From Blastocladiella emersonii ATCC 22665 (taxonomy: Eukaryota; Blastocladiomycota; Blastocladiomycetes; Blastocladiales; Blastocladiaceae): a DNA stretch of 64,000 nt. The stretch covers positions 2,294,001-2,358,000 of the forward strand of contig JANHCV010000001.1 of NCBI GenBank assembly GCA_025594325.1, written 5' to 3'. Positions 42,143 to 53,687 of the stretch are shown piece after piece. A program made the translations under genes and the position numbers. How positions within the stretch are numbered: the first letter of the stretch is position 1; every line of letters begins with the position of its first letter. Under the pieces are notes generated by a model. It made no database searches. It was not told where the DNA came from and worked only from the letters and a program-made list of their open reading frames with translations.

Positions 42143-44765
42143 TCAGAACCGACGCGGCCGCGGCCCGAGCGTCCCGCCACGCTGCAGCTTGGTGTGCGAC
42201 AACACCGTCTGCAGCTGGCGATACGCCTCGTGGATGTGCAGGACCTGGAGCGGCGTGCGCGTGAGCTTGGTGCCCGCGGGTCGCCCGAAATGCCGCGAGC
42301 CATCGGGGAACAGTCCGCCGGGCGGCGGGACGCCCGACCCGACGAGCCCGACGGACGCGCTGCTCGTGAACCCCGCCGGCAGCGAGGTCGCGGGCGCAGC
42401 CGCGGACGGGAGCGTGAGGTGCGTGAAGGGCGACGCGCCGTACGCGCTGCCGCCGCCGCCGATGCCGGCGAACGGCGGCGGCATGGCGACCTGGCTGAGC
42501 ATCGAGGCCGCGCGCGAGTGCGGGCCGGGCGACGCGGCGGGACCCGCCGGCGACGACATGCTGAGAGGGTGCCGCGGCGACGCGGCGGACGGCGTGGGGA
42601 CGACCGACGACGAGGGCATGCGGGCCGGCGAGGAGGACCGCGGGAACGGGGACGTCGAGGCGGGCGTGGATCCAGCGGCGGCGGCCGCGGCGGCGACGGC
42701 AGCCTTGGCCTTGTCCTTTTTCGCCTTGGTCGCCGGCGAGTCCACGTCCATCGGGTCGGGCGACGGTTTCGCCGAGGACTCTCGGGCGTTTGCAGCTGCA
42801 GCGGCAGCTGCTGCGGCGGCCGCCGCGACCTTGGCCTTGGCCGCCTTGCCCTTGAGCTCCTTGGCCGGCTTCGCGGCTGCTGCTGCTTCTTCTGCATCCC
42901 CGCCCGAAGCTGCTTGTTGCGCGGCGCGCTCCTCCTTTTCCTTGGCCTCCTTGGCGGCGCGCGCCGCGACCTCGCGGGCCTCGCGCTCGCGGGCGGCCTT
43001 GGTCTTGGGCCGGTTCGCCGCCGGTGGCGGTGGTGCTGCAGCCGTGTCCTCGGCGGACGTGGTGGCGGTGTCGGCGTTCTTGGCCTCGGCAGCCTCTTTG
43101 GCGGCAGCCTCGCGGGCCTCGCGCTCGCGCGCCGCCTTGGTCTTGCCCTTGGTCGCTGGCTTGTCCTTGGCAGCGGAGGCAGCGGTCGACTTTTTCGCGG
43201 TTGTGGATGATGCGGTCGCCGACTTGGAGTCGGACTCGGCGTCGTCGGCCGCCGCGGAAGCTGCAGCTGTCTTGGCGGCCTTGCCCTTGGGCTTCTCGGC
43301 CGACTTTTCTTCCTTGACCGTGGCCGACGGCTCCGGCTTGGGCGTCTCCTTCTTGACACTGGCGGTCGCGGTCGCGGCCGAGTCGGCGGATTTGGCGGTG
43401 GTATCCGCCGCGGCCGACTTGTCGCGGGCCGAGTCCTTGCTACTGCCCTTGGCCGGTGCTGTCGCCGATCCTGCCGCGTCTTTGGCGGGCTTGCCAAAGC
43501 TCGAGGGGACCGAGGTCAGCGGCGCGGTGATGGACGTGCCCGCGGCGGTCCGCTTGACGGAGGGCGACGCGACGAGCGACGACGGCAGGCTCGCGGTCCC
43601 CGTACGTGCCGCGCCGCCAAACGACGCGAGTGCAGGACCGCCTCGGCTGTACGCCGCGGGCACGGGCGAGTTGGCGACGATGCCGGGTGGTAGGACGGGC
43701 TGCAGGCCGCGGAGCATGCGGGCGCGTTCAGCGGCGGCGTTGGTGCGCTGGGCCTGGGCCTGGGCGGCGAGGAGCTGCTGCTGCACGGCGTGGGCGTGGA
43801 AGACGTCGGTGGTCTGGCGCTTGACCTGGAGGGCGGCCTCGGTGAGGACGCGGACCATCTCGTAGCACAGGAAGCCGACGACGTCAATGATGTCGTCGCT
43901 CGGCTTCACGTCGATGAAGGACGACATGTGCGTCCACTCGCGGAACCGCTTGGCCTTGCGGTGGGTGAAGGAGGCGGTCTTGCACTCGGAGTAGATCATG
44001 TACTCGGCCTGCGTCATGTTGCGCGTGATCTCGTCGGCGGCCTGCAGGGCGGGGTGACGCGTGAGAGTGGGACTCGAGGTTCGCAGGGATAGAGCGTACC
44101 TTGAGCCGAGTAATGGACTCGCGGTAGGCCTCAATGTCCTCCTCGTCCTCGTCCGACGAGTCGTCCTCGAGGTGGTCCGTGAACTCCTTGACGTACTCCC
44201 ACATGAACTTGACGCGCTTCTTGGACCGGCCGCCAGCCTCTACGCGAGCGGGGCCGAGTCAGCGGGCGTGTTCTATGACGGCGACGCGCTCACGACGCAC
44301 CGTGCGCGTCCTCGTCGGCGAGCTCCGTGTCGGCCTGGTCCTCGCGGACGTTCTTGCGCAGGTCCTTCCACCCGAGGTAGTCCTTGAGGCGGTTGACCTT
44401 GGCGCGGTCGTGGCGGATGAGGAACACGACGTCGTCGACGGATATGGACTTGGACCCGCGCTTCCGCGCCACGGCTGCCGACTTGGCCATCTTTCGAGGG
44501 GCAGGAAACCGTCAAGCTCGGTTCCTCGGCGCGTAGGGCGAGCGAGCAGGTCGTACCATTTCCATGGTGTGCCGCTGCACAATCTCTTCGACCAGCATGG
44601 TGACCTCGGGCAGCACGTCCTGGACCTCGCCAAAGACATACATCATCTGCTGGATTTCGGATTGGTATCTGACAAAGGGGCAAGTCGGGCGATGAGCCAC
44701 AGGAGCGCGGCTGGACGGCGCGGCGAAGCAGCAGCGGACCGGTATCGCTTGTCGTCGCCCGTCAT
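42143..44765 (-). CDS. SPT3: SPT3 subunit of SAGA with a very long C-terminal tail
   Basis: Exons on the minus strand 44765-44740, 44668-44557, 44490-44301, 44239-44100, 44041-42143; 788 residues, about twice the usual 320-400. SPT3 is a double histone-fold subunit that delivers TBP to promoters. Histone fold 1 spans residues 9-~95 (YQSEIQQMMYVFGEV, VEEIVQRHTMEM, KRGSKSISVDDVVFLIRHDR). Histone fold 2 follows KKRVKFMWEY and includes RNMTQAEYMIYSECKTASFT, REWTHMSSFIDVK and VGFLCYEMVRVLTEAAL. The last ~480 residues are Lys/Ala/Ser-rich and low-complexity. They contain a duplicated helical block (KTKAAREREAREAAAKEAAE and KTKAAREREAREVAARAAKE), several psi-K-x-E sites (VKKE, VKEE) and a Pro/Gly end. 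The first exon is only 26 nt; its donor GTCCGC is atypical. Confidence 0.88.
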
Positions 44766-45061
44766 GGTCGGTTCATGCACGTTGCATCAAGAGGTTTCAT
44801 AAGCTGACTGCGGGATGGTTGAGGAACGCGGGGAGAGTGAGGGAGAGGCCGGCGTGGCGAAGCAGGTCGTCGCTGGCCGCGGGAGCGCGGTCGTCGCGAC
44901 GCGCCTCCTTCCCTCCTCTCTTCTCTGCCGACGTTGCTGCACCGTCAGAACACGAAGCTCATGGAATGCACTTGGTGCACAGACTGCATGGAGACTAGCT
45001 AGAGCCGCGACCCACGCTTCCTTCCACTCGCCGGGGTCGCTTGCACGACCATCAACTACTC
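44766..45061. promoter_or_regulatory. Divergent promoter, SPT3 / LRR protein
   Basis: 296 nt between divergent starts. The minus-strand decamer TTGATGCAAC (plus strand GTTGCATCAA, 44781-44790) lies 16 nt before the SPT3 start codon. It is identical to the decamer upstream of the DBP5-like copy B gene. Confidence 0.5.
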
Positions 45062-47021
45062 ATGGTGCCACCGCGACGTCACAGCGGGAGCCGCACGCTC
45101 GCATCCGCCGCTGCGTCATCCGAGGAGATTGCAGGGTCCAACTCGACGCTGATCGCGCCGACTGTCGCGTCGTCCACGGCAGCGATGCACCGCGCACCGT
45201 CGTCGTCGCAGACCTCGGCCCGCCGCGTCACGTTCAGCGTGCGCGAGGGCCGGCTGGCCCATCGCTCGTCGACTGCCGAGACGTCGCTCAGCTTCGCCAA
45301 TGAGCAGCTGACTGAGCTACCCGAGGAGCTCGCGGGGTATCGGCATCCGGGCTCTGTCAAGTCGCTCGACCTGTCCAAGAACCGTACGCTTGACACTACA
45401 CGGCGCCTTTGGAGCCAGGCTCACGCCGTCGCGCCGTCATAGGACTCGAGTCCGTCCCGCTCGAATGGGCCAAGTTCTCGTCGCTGCGCCGCCTGAACCT
45501 GTACGACACTCTGGCGTAGCTCGGTTGTAGCAGCGTCTCACGCCCTCTTCCCTGCGTAGATCGCACAACAAGCTCACAACCGTCCCCGCCGCCATCCCCG
45601 CTTGCCCATCGCTCGTTTGGTTGGACCTGTCCGGCAACCCGCTGGCCTCGCTTCCCCACTCAATCGGCCGGCTGCACCAGCTCCGCGGTCTCGGCCTCGG
45701 CGCGTGCACGCTCCGCGCGCTTCCGGAGACCCTGTTCGACTTCGTGAACCTGTCGCAGCTGTCGCTCTACTCGAACAAGCTCGAGTCGCTGTCGCCGGCC
45801 ATTGGCGCGCTCACGAAGCTGACGCGCCTCGATCTCAGCGGGAACCGGCTCAGCATACTGCCGGATGAAGTACGCGATTTTCTGGTAAATCTTGCACAGC
45901 AGCGACCCGCGCTGACCTTGCCTGCTTCTCCAGTAGATCGGCGCCCTTGCGAGTCTCGAGTGGTTGAACTTGAGGTACGAACACGCCCTCGCTCTCGGTA
46001 ACTTCGCATGACCTGACCGCGTCCCTGTAGCGCCAACCGGCTTCGTACGCTGCCCGAGACCATGACCGAGCTTTCGCGACTCAAGGAGCTCGGCGTCGGC
46101 GACAACGCGCTTCAAGAGCTGCCCGACCTGTCAGGCCTTCGACAGCTGGTACGAGACATCGCGTCCGCGCGACGAGCGCAATCTGACGCGCGTTCCTTCG
46201 CGTGTAGGTCAAGCTCATTGCGTTCAAGTACGTGATCAGCTGTGCTATGATGACCGCTCTGTCTGCTCACCATCTCGCGTCGACGCAGGAACGAGCTCGT
46301 TACCGTGGACGCGCTCGCCGACCTGGCCGCGCTCGAGCACCTCGACCTGTCGCGCAACCACCTCGCGCGGCTGCCGTCCAACATCTTCACGCTGCCGCGC
46401 CTCAGCACGCTGCTCGTCCAGCACAACCAGCTCACGTCGCTGCCGTCACAGTTCACGTTCGCGCGCCCGCGTCGCGCCGGCGGCGGGACCACGGCCCGCG
46501 ATCCTCCCACCGCCGACCGCGTCGTGTGCGCCCTGGCCACGCTCGACGTGAGCGGCAACCCGCTGACCTCTCTCCCGTGGCCGCTCGCCGCGCACCACCC
46601 GTGGACGTCGCTGCGCGTGTACAGCACGGCGCTCTCAAGCACCACCGCGCCGCTCGGCCAGCGGCGTCCGTCGCGCGCGCCGCGCCTGCTCACGCTGGCC
46701 GCGAACGCGGTCCTCGCGTCGCAGCCCATGTACCGCGTGCCCGAGATGCTGCACCCGGACCACACGCCCGTCTCGGCGCGCGTGCTCGCGGTGCTGGCGC
46801 GCGCGCGGCGGTGTGACGAGTGCTGGACGCCGTTTGTCACGGACGCGGATGCGGCGGCTGTGCTTGGCGAGGAGGCGGACGGTGAGTGGTACGGCGCCGT
46901 GGCGCTCGCGCAGGTGCACGACCACGGCGAGCTGCCGTGCGCGTACCAGTTCTGCGGCCGAGCGTGTACTGCGCGGTGGCGGGTGCCGGCCGCGGTCGGA
47001 GGTGGTGGTGGGCGGCCGTGA
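45062..47021 (+). CDS. Leucine-rich-repeat protein with a C-terminal Cys cluster
   Basis: Seven exons: 45062-45383, 45443-45500, 45560-45869, 45937-45974, 46031-46148, 46208-46227 and 46289-47021; 532 residues. The sixth exon is only 20 nt, and both joins keep LRR spacing (QLVKLIAFKNELVTV). About nine LRRs of the LxxLxLSxNxLxxLP type run from NEQLTELPEEL to HNQLTSLPSQF, for instance WLDLSGNPLASLP and RLDLSGNRLSILP. After a linker the C terminus has CDECWTPF, then CAYQFCGRAC: two cysteine pairs that could bind zinc. Such SDS22-like repeats mediate protein binding. No catalytic domain is present and the partner is unknown. Its stop lies 55 nt from that of the convergent polyQ gene. Confidence 0.8.
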
Positions 47022-47076
47022 TGGATGTCAATGGAATCCGTGTATTAAATTACTTTTCACGCGTTCTCCTCGTCTA

Positions 47077-49366
47077 CTACTCGGCAGATCGAGATCTGAC
47101 CTCCTCGAGTGGGTACGCGTCAAAGTACTGGTGGTGCGATGACGGTCGCCCAGCGCCCATCCCGGCCATGCCCATCCCCATCGCCGCCATCTCGTGCTGC
47201 TGCTGCAGCAGCTGCGGCGATCCCGCGGCCGAGACTATGCCGCCGCCACCGTTGGGTGCCATGTACCCGGTCCCGCTCGCGCTCGTGCCGAACGCCTCCG
47301 CGGCGGACGGGACCGTGTAGACGCTGCTCCACGCGTCGCCGCCGGCACCGCCCATGTCGGGCCCCACCATGTCCGCGACGGCGGAGGGCATGTAGCTGCG
47401 GACGCAGCACGAGCACTTGCCGAACATGCGACGGACGTTGGCGAGCGTCATGCCGCACCGGGACCGGCGCACCTGGAAGTGCAGCTTGATGGCGTTATAC
47501 GTGTCGCGGAGCGACCGGTGCGAGGTCGCGGGGCACGCGCACGGGGTTGTGGTCGCTGTGGCGATCGGCGCGGGGACGGCGAGCGCAGGACTTGACGGCG
47601 CGCCGTCCGCATCACCCGTAGCCCCTGGTGCAGGCGTCGGCGCGGCGGGACAACCCGCGACGTGCGCGACGCCGAGGTGCGCGGACCGGAACACGGCGGT
47701 CCACTCGGACCGCGGCAGGATCACGCGCGAGTCCTGTTTCCCGCTGCCCCACACGACGTGGTACGCGTCCATGAGCGCGAGCATGTCCGGGGCGATGGCG
47801 AGCGCGGGCGACGGGACCGCGGTCGGCGTCGGCGGCGTGTGCGCGTGCGCGTCCATGTCGAGCTCGTCCATGTCCGCGTCGTCGTCGCCGTCGCCGTCCT
47901 CGTCCCCGTCGTCGTCGTCGGCCGAGCCGTGCAGGAGGTTGGTCGGCGCGTGCTGGCGGAGCGCCGCGGCCGGGGGCTAAATTTGGATGCAAGCGAGAAC
48001 AACAAGGGGGTCAGCGCTGAACTGTTGCATCGCTAAGCCCGTCCCTCGGATCGGTCTCGCGGCGCGAAGCGCGCGGCGCTTAAGCACCGAATGCAGCGAA
48101 AACACAACGTACCGTGGACGGGACGATGGCGGCCGAGAGCACGGCGGGGATCTGGACGTCGGTCTTAGCGACGAGGACCAGGTTGCCCTGCAGGCGCGAC
48201 CACCGCTTCTTGGACATGGGCGGGCGCCGGTCGAGCGTCAGGCTCTCGTCGATCTCGCGCTGGCTCGGGTACTTGAGCTGCTTCGGCGGCCGCGGGATCT
48301 TGCCCTCCTGCACCAGCAGGTACCGCTTCATCAGCCGGAACGAGTGGTCGCCGAACACGAAGTACGTCTTGTGCTACGCGCGTGTGCGAGTGTTGTGTCA
48401 GCTTCTGCGACGCGACGCGAGCGAGACGCGAAGAAAAGGTGTACCTTGACAGGCGGCGCGGGCCCGTCCTCGCCCGCGAGCGCGCGTCGCGCCGGACTGA
48501 CACGCGCGGCCGGCCGGCGCGAGGGGAGCGTCGGGGTCGGGATGAGCATGGACGGGGACGACGACGCTGAGAGGGCGGCGGCCGACTCGCCAGACCGCGC
48601 GTCGATGGACAGCGCGAGCGGCGAGGCCATGAGCGCCGCCGCGGTCGCCGCATCGCCGCCGTCGGAAAGCGTGCGGCCGGTAGTAGATCCACGCGCGCCG
48701 GCGGCGCGGACGGGCGCGGATCTGAAGTCCATGAGCCCGATGCTCCGTGCGGCGAACGACGACGCGCCGGCAAAGTCGGGGAGCGCGCCGCTGCCGCCGC
48801 CGCCGCCGGGCAGCTGCTGCATCTGGATCGAGCCCGTTGGCGGCGACTGGATGAAGTGCGACGGCGGCACCGCGCCGCCGCTGTCGCCGAGCTGCGACGG
48901 GACAATGTGCTGCGGCACCGGCGGGAGCGGCGGGATGATGGCGGCGGCGAGGCCCTGGGCGGACGACGAGGCGAACGACGACGTGGTAGGCGTGAGGATG
49001 GGCGCGAGCTGGTCGTACGCGGACGCGGAGGCGGAAGCCGCGTCGTGGCTGAACTGGCGCTGGAACTGATCGTTGGCGGTGGCGTGGTGCGAGCCGCCGC
49101 CGGAACTGAGGAGGTCGAAGGACGTCTGCTGGGCCGACGGCGTCAGCGAGAAGCTGTCGAGCTGCGCGGACATGCCGACGGTCGGCGAGTTGTAGTTCTG
49201 CTGCGGGAGCTGGCCGTGCCGCTGGTGCTGCTGCTGCTGGAGCGGGATTAGAAACTGCCACGCGTCGGACGACTGCTGCTGCTGCTGCTGCTGGATGTAC
49301 TCGGGCGCGGCCGCGGGGACCGACGCGAGCGGCGGAGCGGCACGACTCGGCGCGTGGAGCGCGACG

Positions 49367-49402
<36 letters not shown>

Positions 49403-50076
49403 CGGGCGTCGTACGGCTGCTGCGGGTGAAGCCGGCGCCGATCGCCCGCGGGGTAGTGGTGGTACTGAGACTGCTGCTGCGGCTGAGCTGGGCCGAGCGT
49501 GTGCACGGACGGGAATGCCCACTCGAGCGATGACGAGGAGGACGCCGTGGCCGAGGTCACCGGAACCTGGACCTGCAGCTGCTGCTGATGCGCGTGCGTC
49601 TGCTGCGGTTGCTGGTGCGCGAACCCGGTTGGGCGGGCGTACTGCTGCTGCTGCGCGTACTGGTGGTACTGCTGCTGCGTCTGCTGGTTGCTGTTCGAGT
49701 ACTGCTGCGGCTGGGCGCGGTACTGCTGCTGCTGCTGCTGGTACGTGTGCTGCTGCTGGTGCTCGAACCCGACGCCCATGGCCGTACTGTTACTGCCGGC
49801 GTAGTGCGCAGGCTGGCCGACGGCCGCGGACCGCGCCGGGTACTGCGCCGTGGCCGCGGCCGCGGCCGCCGCCGCCGCGAGTGCCGGGTCGAACGAGGCG
49901 TCGACGGACGGCGAGAGGGCGTCGAAGGCGGCGAGTCCAGCCAGGGACCCGGCGCCCGTGGCGGTGGCGGCGGCGTAAGGGTGAGACCGCGGGTGGGCCT
50001 CGGGCGAGATGGCCGCGCCCGCGGCGGCGGCAACGGGCGCCCGATCGAGCGGCTGGTGCGGCGTCAAGTGCGACAT
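47077..50076 (-). CDS. Polyglutamine-rich protein with an unidentified conserved-looking core
   Basis: Exons on the minus strand 50076-48445, 48373-48113 and 47976-47077, 930 residues. The 136-nt second intron is the longest found here. Residues 1-~540 are Gln/Ala/His-rich with many Q runs, the longest coded by nine CAG repeats. The middle exon encodes an ordered, basic segment: HKTYFVFGDHSFRLMKRYLL, KIPRPPKQLKYPSQREIDES, MSKKRWSRLQGNLVLVAKTD. After an acidic Asp/Glu run comes a second ordered block: YHVVWGSGKQDSRVILPRSE, then RSLRDTYNAIKLHFQVRRSR with several Cys (CGM, CSCC). I do not recognise the family. PolyQ flanking a basic module fits a transcriptional regulator or RNP scaffold, which is inference only. 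Confidence 0.72.
49369..49395 (-). repeat. (CAG)9 polyglutamine microsatellite
   Basis: Nine uninterrupted CTG units on the plus strand (CAG on the coding strand) within the first exon of the polyQ gene. Shorter CTG runs surround it (for example 49280-49302). Such tracts vary in length between strains. Confidence 0.9.
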
Positions 50077-53000
50077 GGTTGCGGGAAGGCGCTGGGTGTG
50101 GTGGTGGTGGTGGTGGAGGTGCTGCTGCGCGGGGTGGTGGCTTGGCTGCGGCGGCGCGAGCGATCTACGAAGCCGGCGGAATCCGGGGCAGCGCGCAGCA
50201 AGCGGTGAGTGACGCGTTCGGGGGCGGTGGGCGGCGGGGCGCTGCGCACGGGCGGGGCGTGGGGGACACACGGGAACGGGAGCGAAAGAAAGGGAGGGTG
50301 GGAGGGAGGGAGCGAAGCGGGAGGGCGGCTCTCGACGAGGGAGGAGCGACCGAGATGAGCAAGAGTGACTTGATGCCACGTGCGGGCCGATCCTCGGCTC
50401 GAGCTTCCGCAAGCGCGGCGCGAGGAGCACGGACCGGGCGGCTGCCTGGGCGCAACCACCGCGTGTCGACTCGAAGCTTGTTTGCGGTGAGCGACGCGCT
50501 GCGAGGGAGCACGGGCGTCAAGCGAGGGACACGGCCGACTCGATCAAGGTCGGCGCCAAGACGGCGGCCGGGACGAGGTGCGGAACGAGGAGGATGGTGG
50601 AGATGAAGAGGGCCCACGCGCGCACGCGAGCGCGAGGCCTCGGAAGAACTGGCCCCCTGCGCACAAGCGCGCAAGGTGTGGCGCCAGCGACCCCAGCGCC
50701 GTGCCGCGGAGGGGAGAGGGGAACAGAGGCGAGAGAGGGAAGGACGTACAGGTCGAGCGCTGGTCGCACGCTGCCGGGCGCGGTCGGGAGGAAGCCCGAC
50801 GACGTCGCCGACGCGAAAATCGGGTCGCCTGACATGCCGGCGAGGACATGATCATGCGGCGCGACGGGCGGGAGCGCGTCCTGGCCGTGGCCGCGGTTCT
50901 GGCCGGTGCCCGTGCGGAAGTCCATGGCGGCACGCGAGGCTGTTGGCTTGAAGGAGAGAGGAGGGCGCGGCGGGCTGCTGCTGCGCGAACGGGTGGGGCC
51001 GAGGGCGGATGCGGGTGCGGGTGCGGCCAGGGACTACGTCTACTTGTAGCTGACGGACACTGCGATACAGAAGCCAGGCGAAGTCGACTGCACGTTAGAA
51101 TGGAAGGACAACCGACTCAACTCATGATCAGCGTGATCTAGTGTGTTGTGTTCGCGCCGCTCTCCTCGCGTCGTCGACACCAACCATCCAACCAAGACGC
51201 GCGCGCGGGCTGGATCTGGGTTCGGTGGTGGTGGTGGGCGGCGCGGGGGTGGCGAGGCTTCGACCTCCACGCGAGCGTCGCTTGGCCATTGGCCCACCAT
51301 CTTGGCGAGAGTGCGAGGGTGCGACGTCCGTGATGGTTGGGGGGATGGCGGCGGAGAGCGGTGGAGATACGAGCGAGCGGGCGTTGCACACCGGTTCGCG
51401 CTCCGGCGCCTCGGCACCGCCAATCGCTGACGTCGTACGGCCTCGCGGCTGTACAATACGTCACACGACGGTGGCCGCCGGCCGCCGGCCGCGTGGCGTC
51501 CCCGCGCCGCAATGAACGTGGGAGGAGGAGGTGGTGGTGGTGGTGTGGGAGGGCGTACGAGGAAGAGCGCGAGGCCGGTCGCCGCCCGGGCGAGGAAGGC
51601 GAGAGACGTGCGAGCGAGGAAGGCGAGGAAGGGAGGGGGAGGGAGAAGAGGGTGAGCAGTCGCGGCGGGCCGTGAAAACCGCGTACGACAACATGTCGAG
51701 TCACGGCCAACTTAGAGTCCTCGCTGGAGCTGCACGCGCTCGCGAATGAGGGTGCCCCATCCACCGCGATCCGAAACAACTTCTCGTCTCAGGCGACGGC
51801 AGCGGCAAACGACACGCGAAGCATGGGGCCACACGACGGCGCGCTCGTGCATGCGCTTGAGGGTGGACATCAGGAGGAGTGTGAGGAGGTGGGGAAGATG
51901 AGAGCGAGGAGAGAGGAGGAGGAGGCGAGCGTGGCCAGCGTCGGCGGGATCAGGGCCGGATCACGGCCGCGATCATGGCCAGCAGCGGGAGCCCACGCGC
52001 GAGAGCGAGGGCGCCATGCACGCCGCGGCGTGAGGCGACGGGCCAGCGTACCCGTCCAGCCGGTGCACGGAAAATGGACCACGCGCTCGATAAATGCCGG
52101 TTGTTGCACGGAAGCGACACGGGAGAAAGGCAGAGCGAGAACAATGGGCGCGGCGCGAGGGAGGGGAGAGAGAAGGCCCGGGCACCCGGAGGACGGCAGT
52201 GAGGGGGCAAGGGGGTGGGTTGGATCTCCCGGACCGGGCCAGTCGCAGGGTTACGGAAGCCGGATGTGCGGGGAGCGAGGGCGCCGGAGGCCGAGGAGTT
52301 GGTGGGCGTGGTGTGGCGGCGGCGAGGGCGGCGGCAGCGGAGGTGGTGGTGGCGAAGGGATCAACGTACGAATGTGACGCGATGTGATGGCCGAGACTAG
52401 TCGGTGCGGATCTGTCGGGAGAGTCGTCGAGATACAGGGGAGTGGCCCGGACGAGCGTGGTGGAGGAAGGGAACTGGTGCGATGCGCGGGTGGGGGGTCC
52501 TCGGCGATTTTATCCTACGGGTGAGTGGGTCCACAACGACCCAGGTTGCGCGGCCTCGTGCTATCGCGGCGCAGAATCCAGCGGGTGCTTGTATACGGCG
52601 GCGAGCGGCGGGGCGGCGCAGCCAAGGGGATTGCCACGCGGGGGGACCGCTCATCACGGCGTTTCATAGTAGTGTTCACCTGATCCCTGCGCTATTTTCT
52701 TTCACTCACGCGCGCGCTAAGGTTCCGTGAGGCGTCTCAGATAGCCCAGGTCGGCGCCGTGTGCGAGTCGGCCCGGTTTGTAGACGCGCGATGGTGTCCG
52801 CGGCCACCGTGGCCGCCGTGATCTCGCCACCATGGCCATGGTCGCCGAGCCCGCGCGTGCGCACGCTTCTCTCGGCCGCTGCGGAAAGTACAGCGGACTG
52901 CGGCGGTGGCGTCCGCTGCTTCGGTTGAAACGCACCCCACGGCGTCAGCGCTCGCGCTTGGCCATTTCCGCGGGGCTGGTGCTGCTGCATCGCGACGCGA

Positions 53001-53687
53001 GCCACCGCGGCGTCGAGCGACGTCACGGACGCGGTCGTCATGAACCGTAATACACGTGCAATGATTGCATTTTGCCTCAACCGACGAGGCGCAGCTTCAG
53101 CGCACTCCAAATGTTGGGCAGAGCGGGCGGCGTGACCGACGATGGGCGGTGTGACGGACGATGAGCTGGCTCCGCGCGGTCCGTCGCTTGCTTGCTTGCC
53201 CTCCTCCACCATCCCTGCCTGAGATGCAGTAGCAGCAGATTCCGAGCACGCGCGCATCGTCGCAGACTCCAGCAGGAACTGAAGCGAGCGTCGTCGCCAA
53301 GGCCAGCCGGTTGCGTGATCCGAGCGTTGATCGCGGCGCAACGCGCGGACGCGCGGCGGCGGGGAAATATGATTTACGGATCGCGTAAGGCTGCAACGCG
53401 GTCTCGATCATCGTTTCAACTTTGATACGATCAAGTTGGTGATGTAAAGACGAGTCTCGGTGTCGAGGTTGTCGCGGCCGGCCATGCTCATCGAGGCGAA
53501 GCGAGGCCACAGCCGTTTGTGGTCTCGACATCGATGTCTTAGTCGGTAATCTCGCGTCGATGGCGCGCCAACGAGCGGTTGTCACCTCGGCATCCGCACT
53601 CTCGAGTCGGCCACCTCGCGTTAACGCTTCAATGTAAGTGTATCATATATTTAATCTAGTGTGGGAGGAACGGACGCAAAAGTGCGC
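50077..53687. other. 3.6-kb region without convincing genes
   Basis: Upstream of the polyQ gene and downstream of the four-pass membrane-protein gene. The left part must hold the polyQ promoter. Open frames exist on both strands but are Arg/Pro-rich GC shadows without domains; one candidate at 50518-50925 is listed separately. No repeat family, tRNA or transposon remnant was recognised. Purine-rich GGTGGTGG tracts occur near 51220-51250 and 51530-51550. Confidence 0.5.
50518..50925 (-). CDS. Doubtful small coding candidate
   Basis: ATG at 50925 opens MDFRTGTGQNRGHGQDALPP, followed by SGDPIFASATSSGFLPTAPG, which is less Arg-biased than the surrounding shadow frames. A GTACGT donor follows RPALDL and a GCGCAG acceptor lies about 90 nt later in the same phase, so an intron may be present. 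After the acceptor the frame ends in a hydrophobic WALFISTILLVPHLVPAAVL stretch. It could be a real short gene, an upstream exon of the polyQ gene, or chance. No homologue was recognised. Confidence 0.22.
   Translation of the reverse strand: MDFRTGTGQNRGHGQDALPPVAPHDHVLAGMSGDPIFASATSSGFLPTAPGSVRPALDLYVLPSLASVPLSPPRHGAGVAGATPCALVRRGPVLPRPRARVRAWALFISTILLVPHLVPAAVLAPTLIESAVSLA

Noticed and set aside
52706-53341. A 211-residue minus-strand open frame in the gene-poor region
   Set aside because: No ordered segment, no family signature and no splice support. Composition resembles shadow frames.
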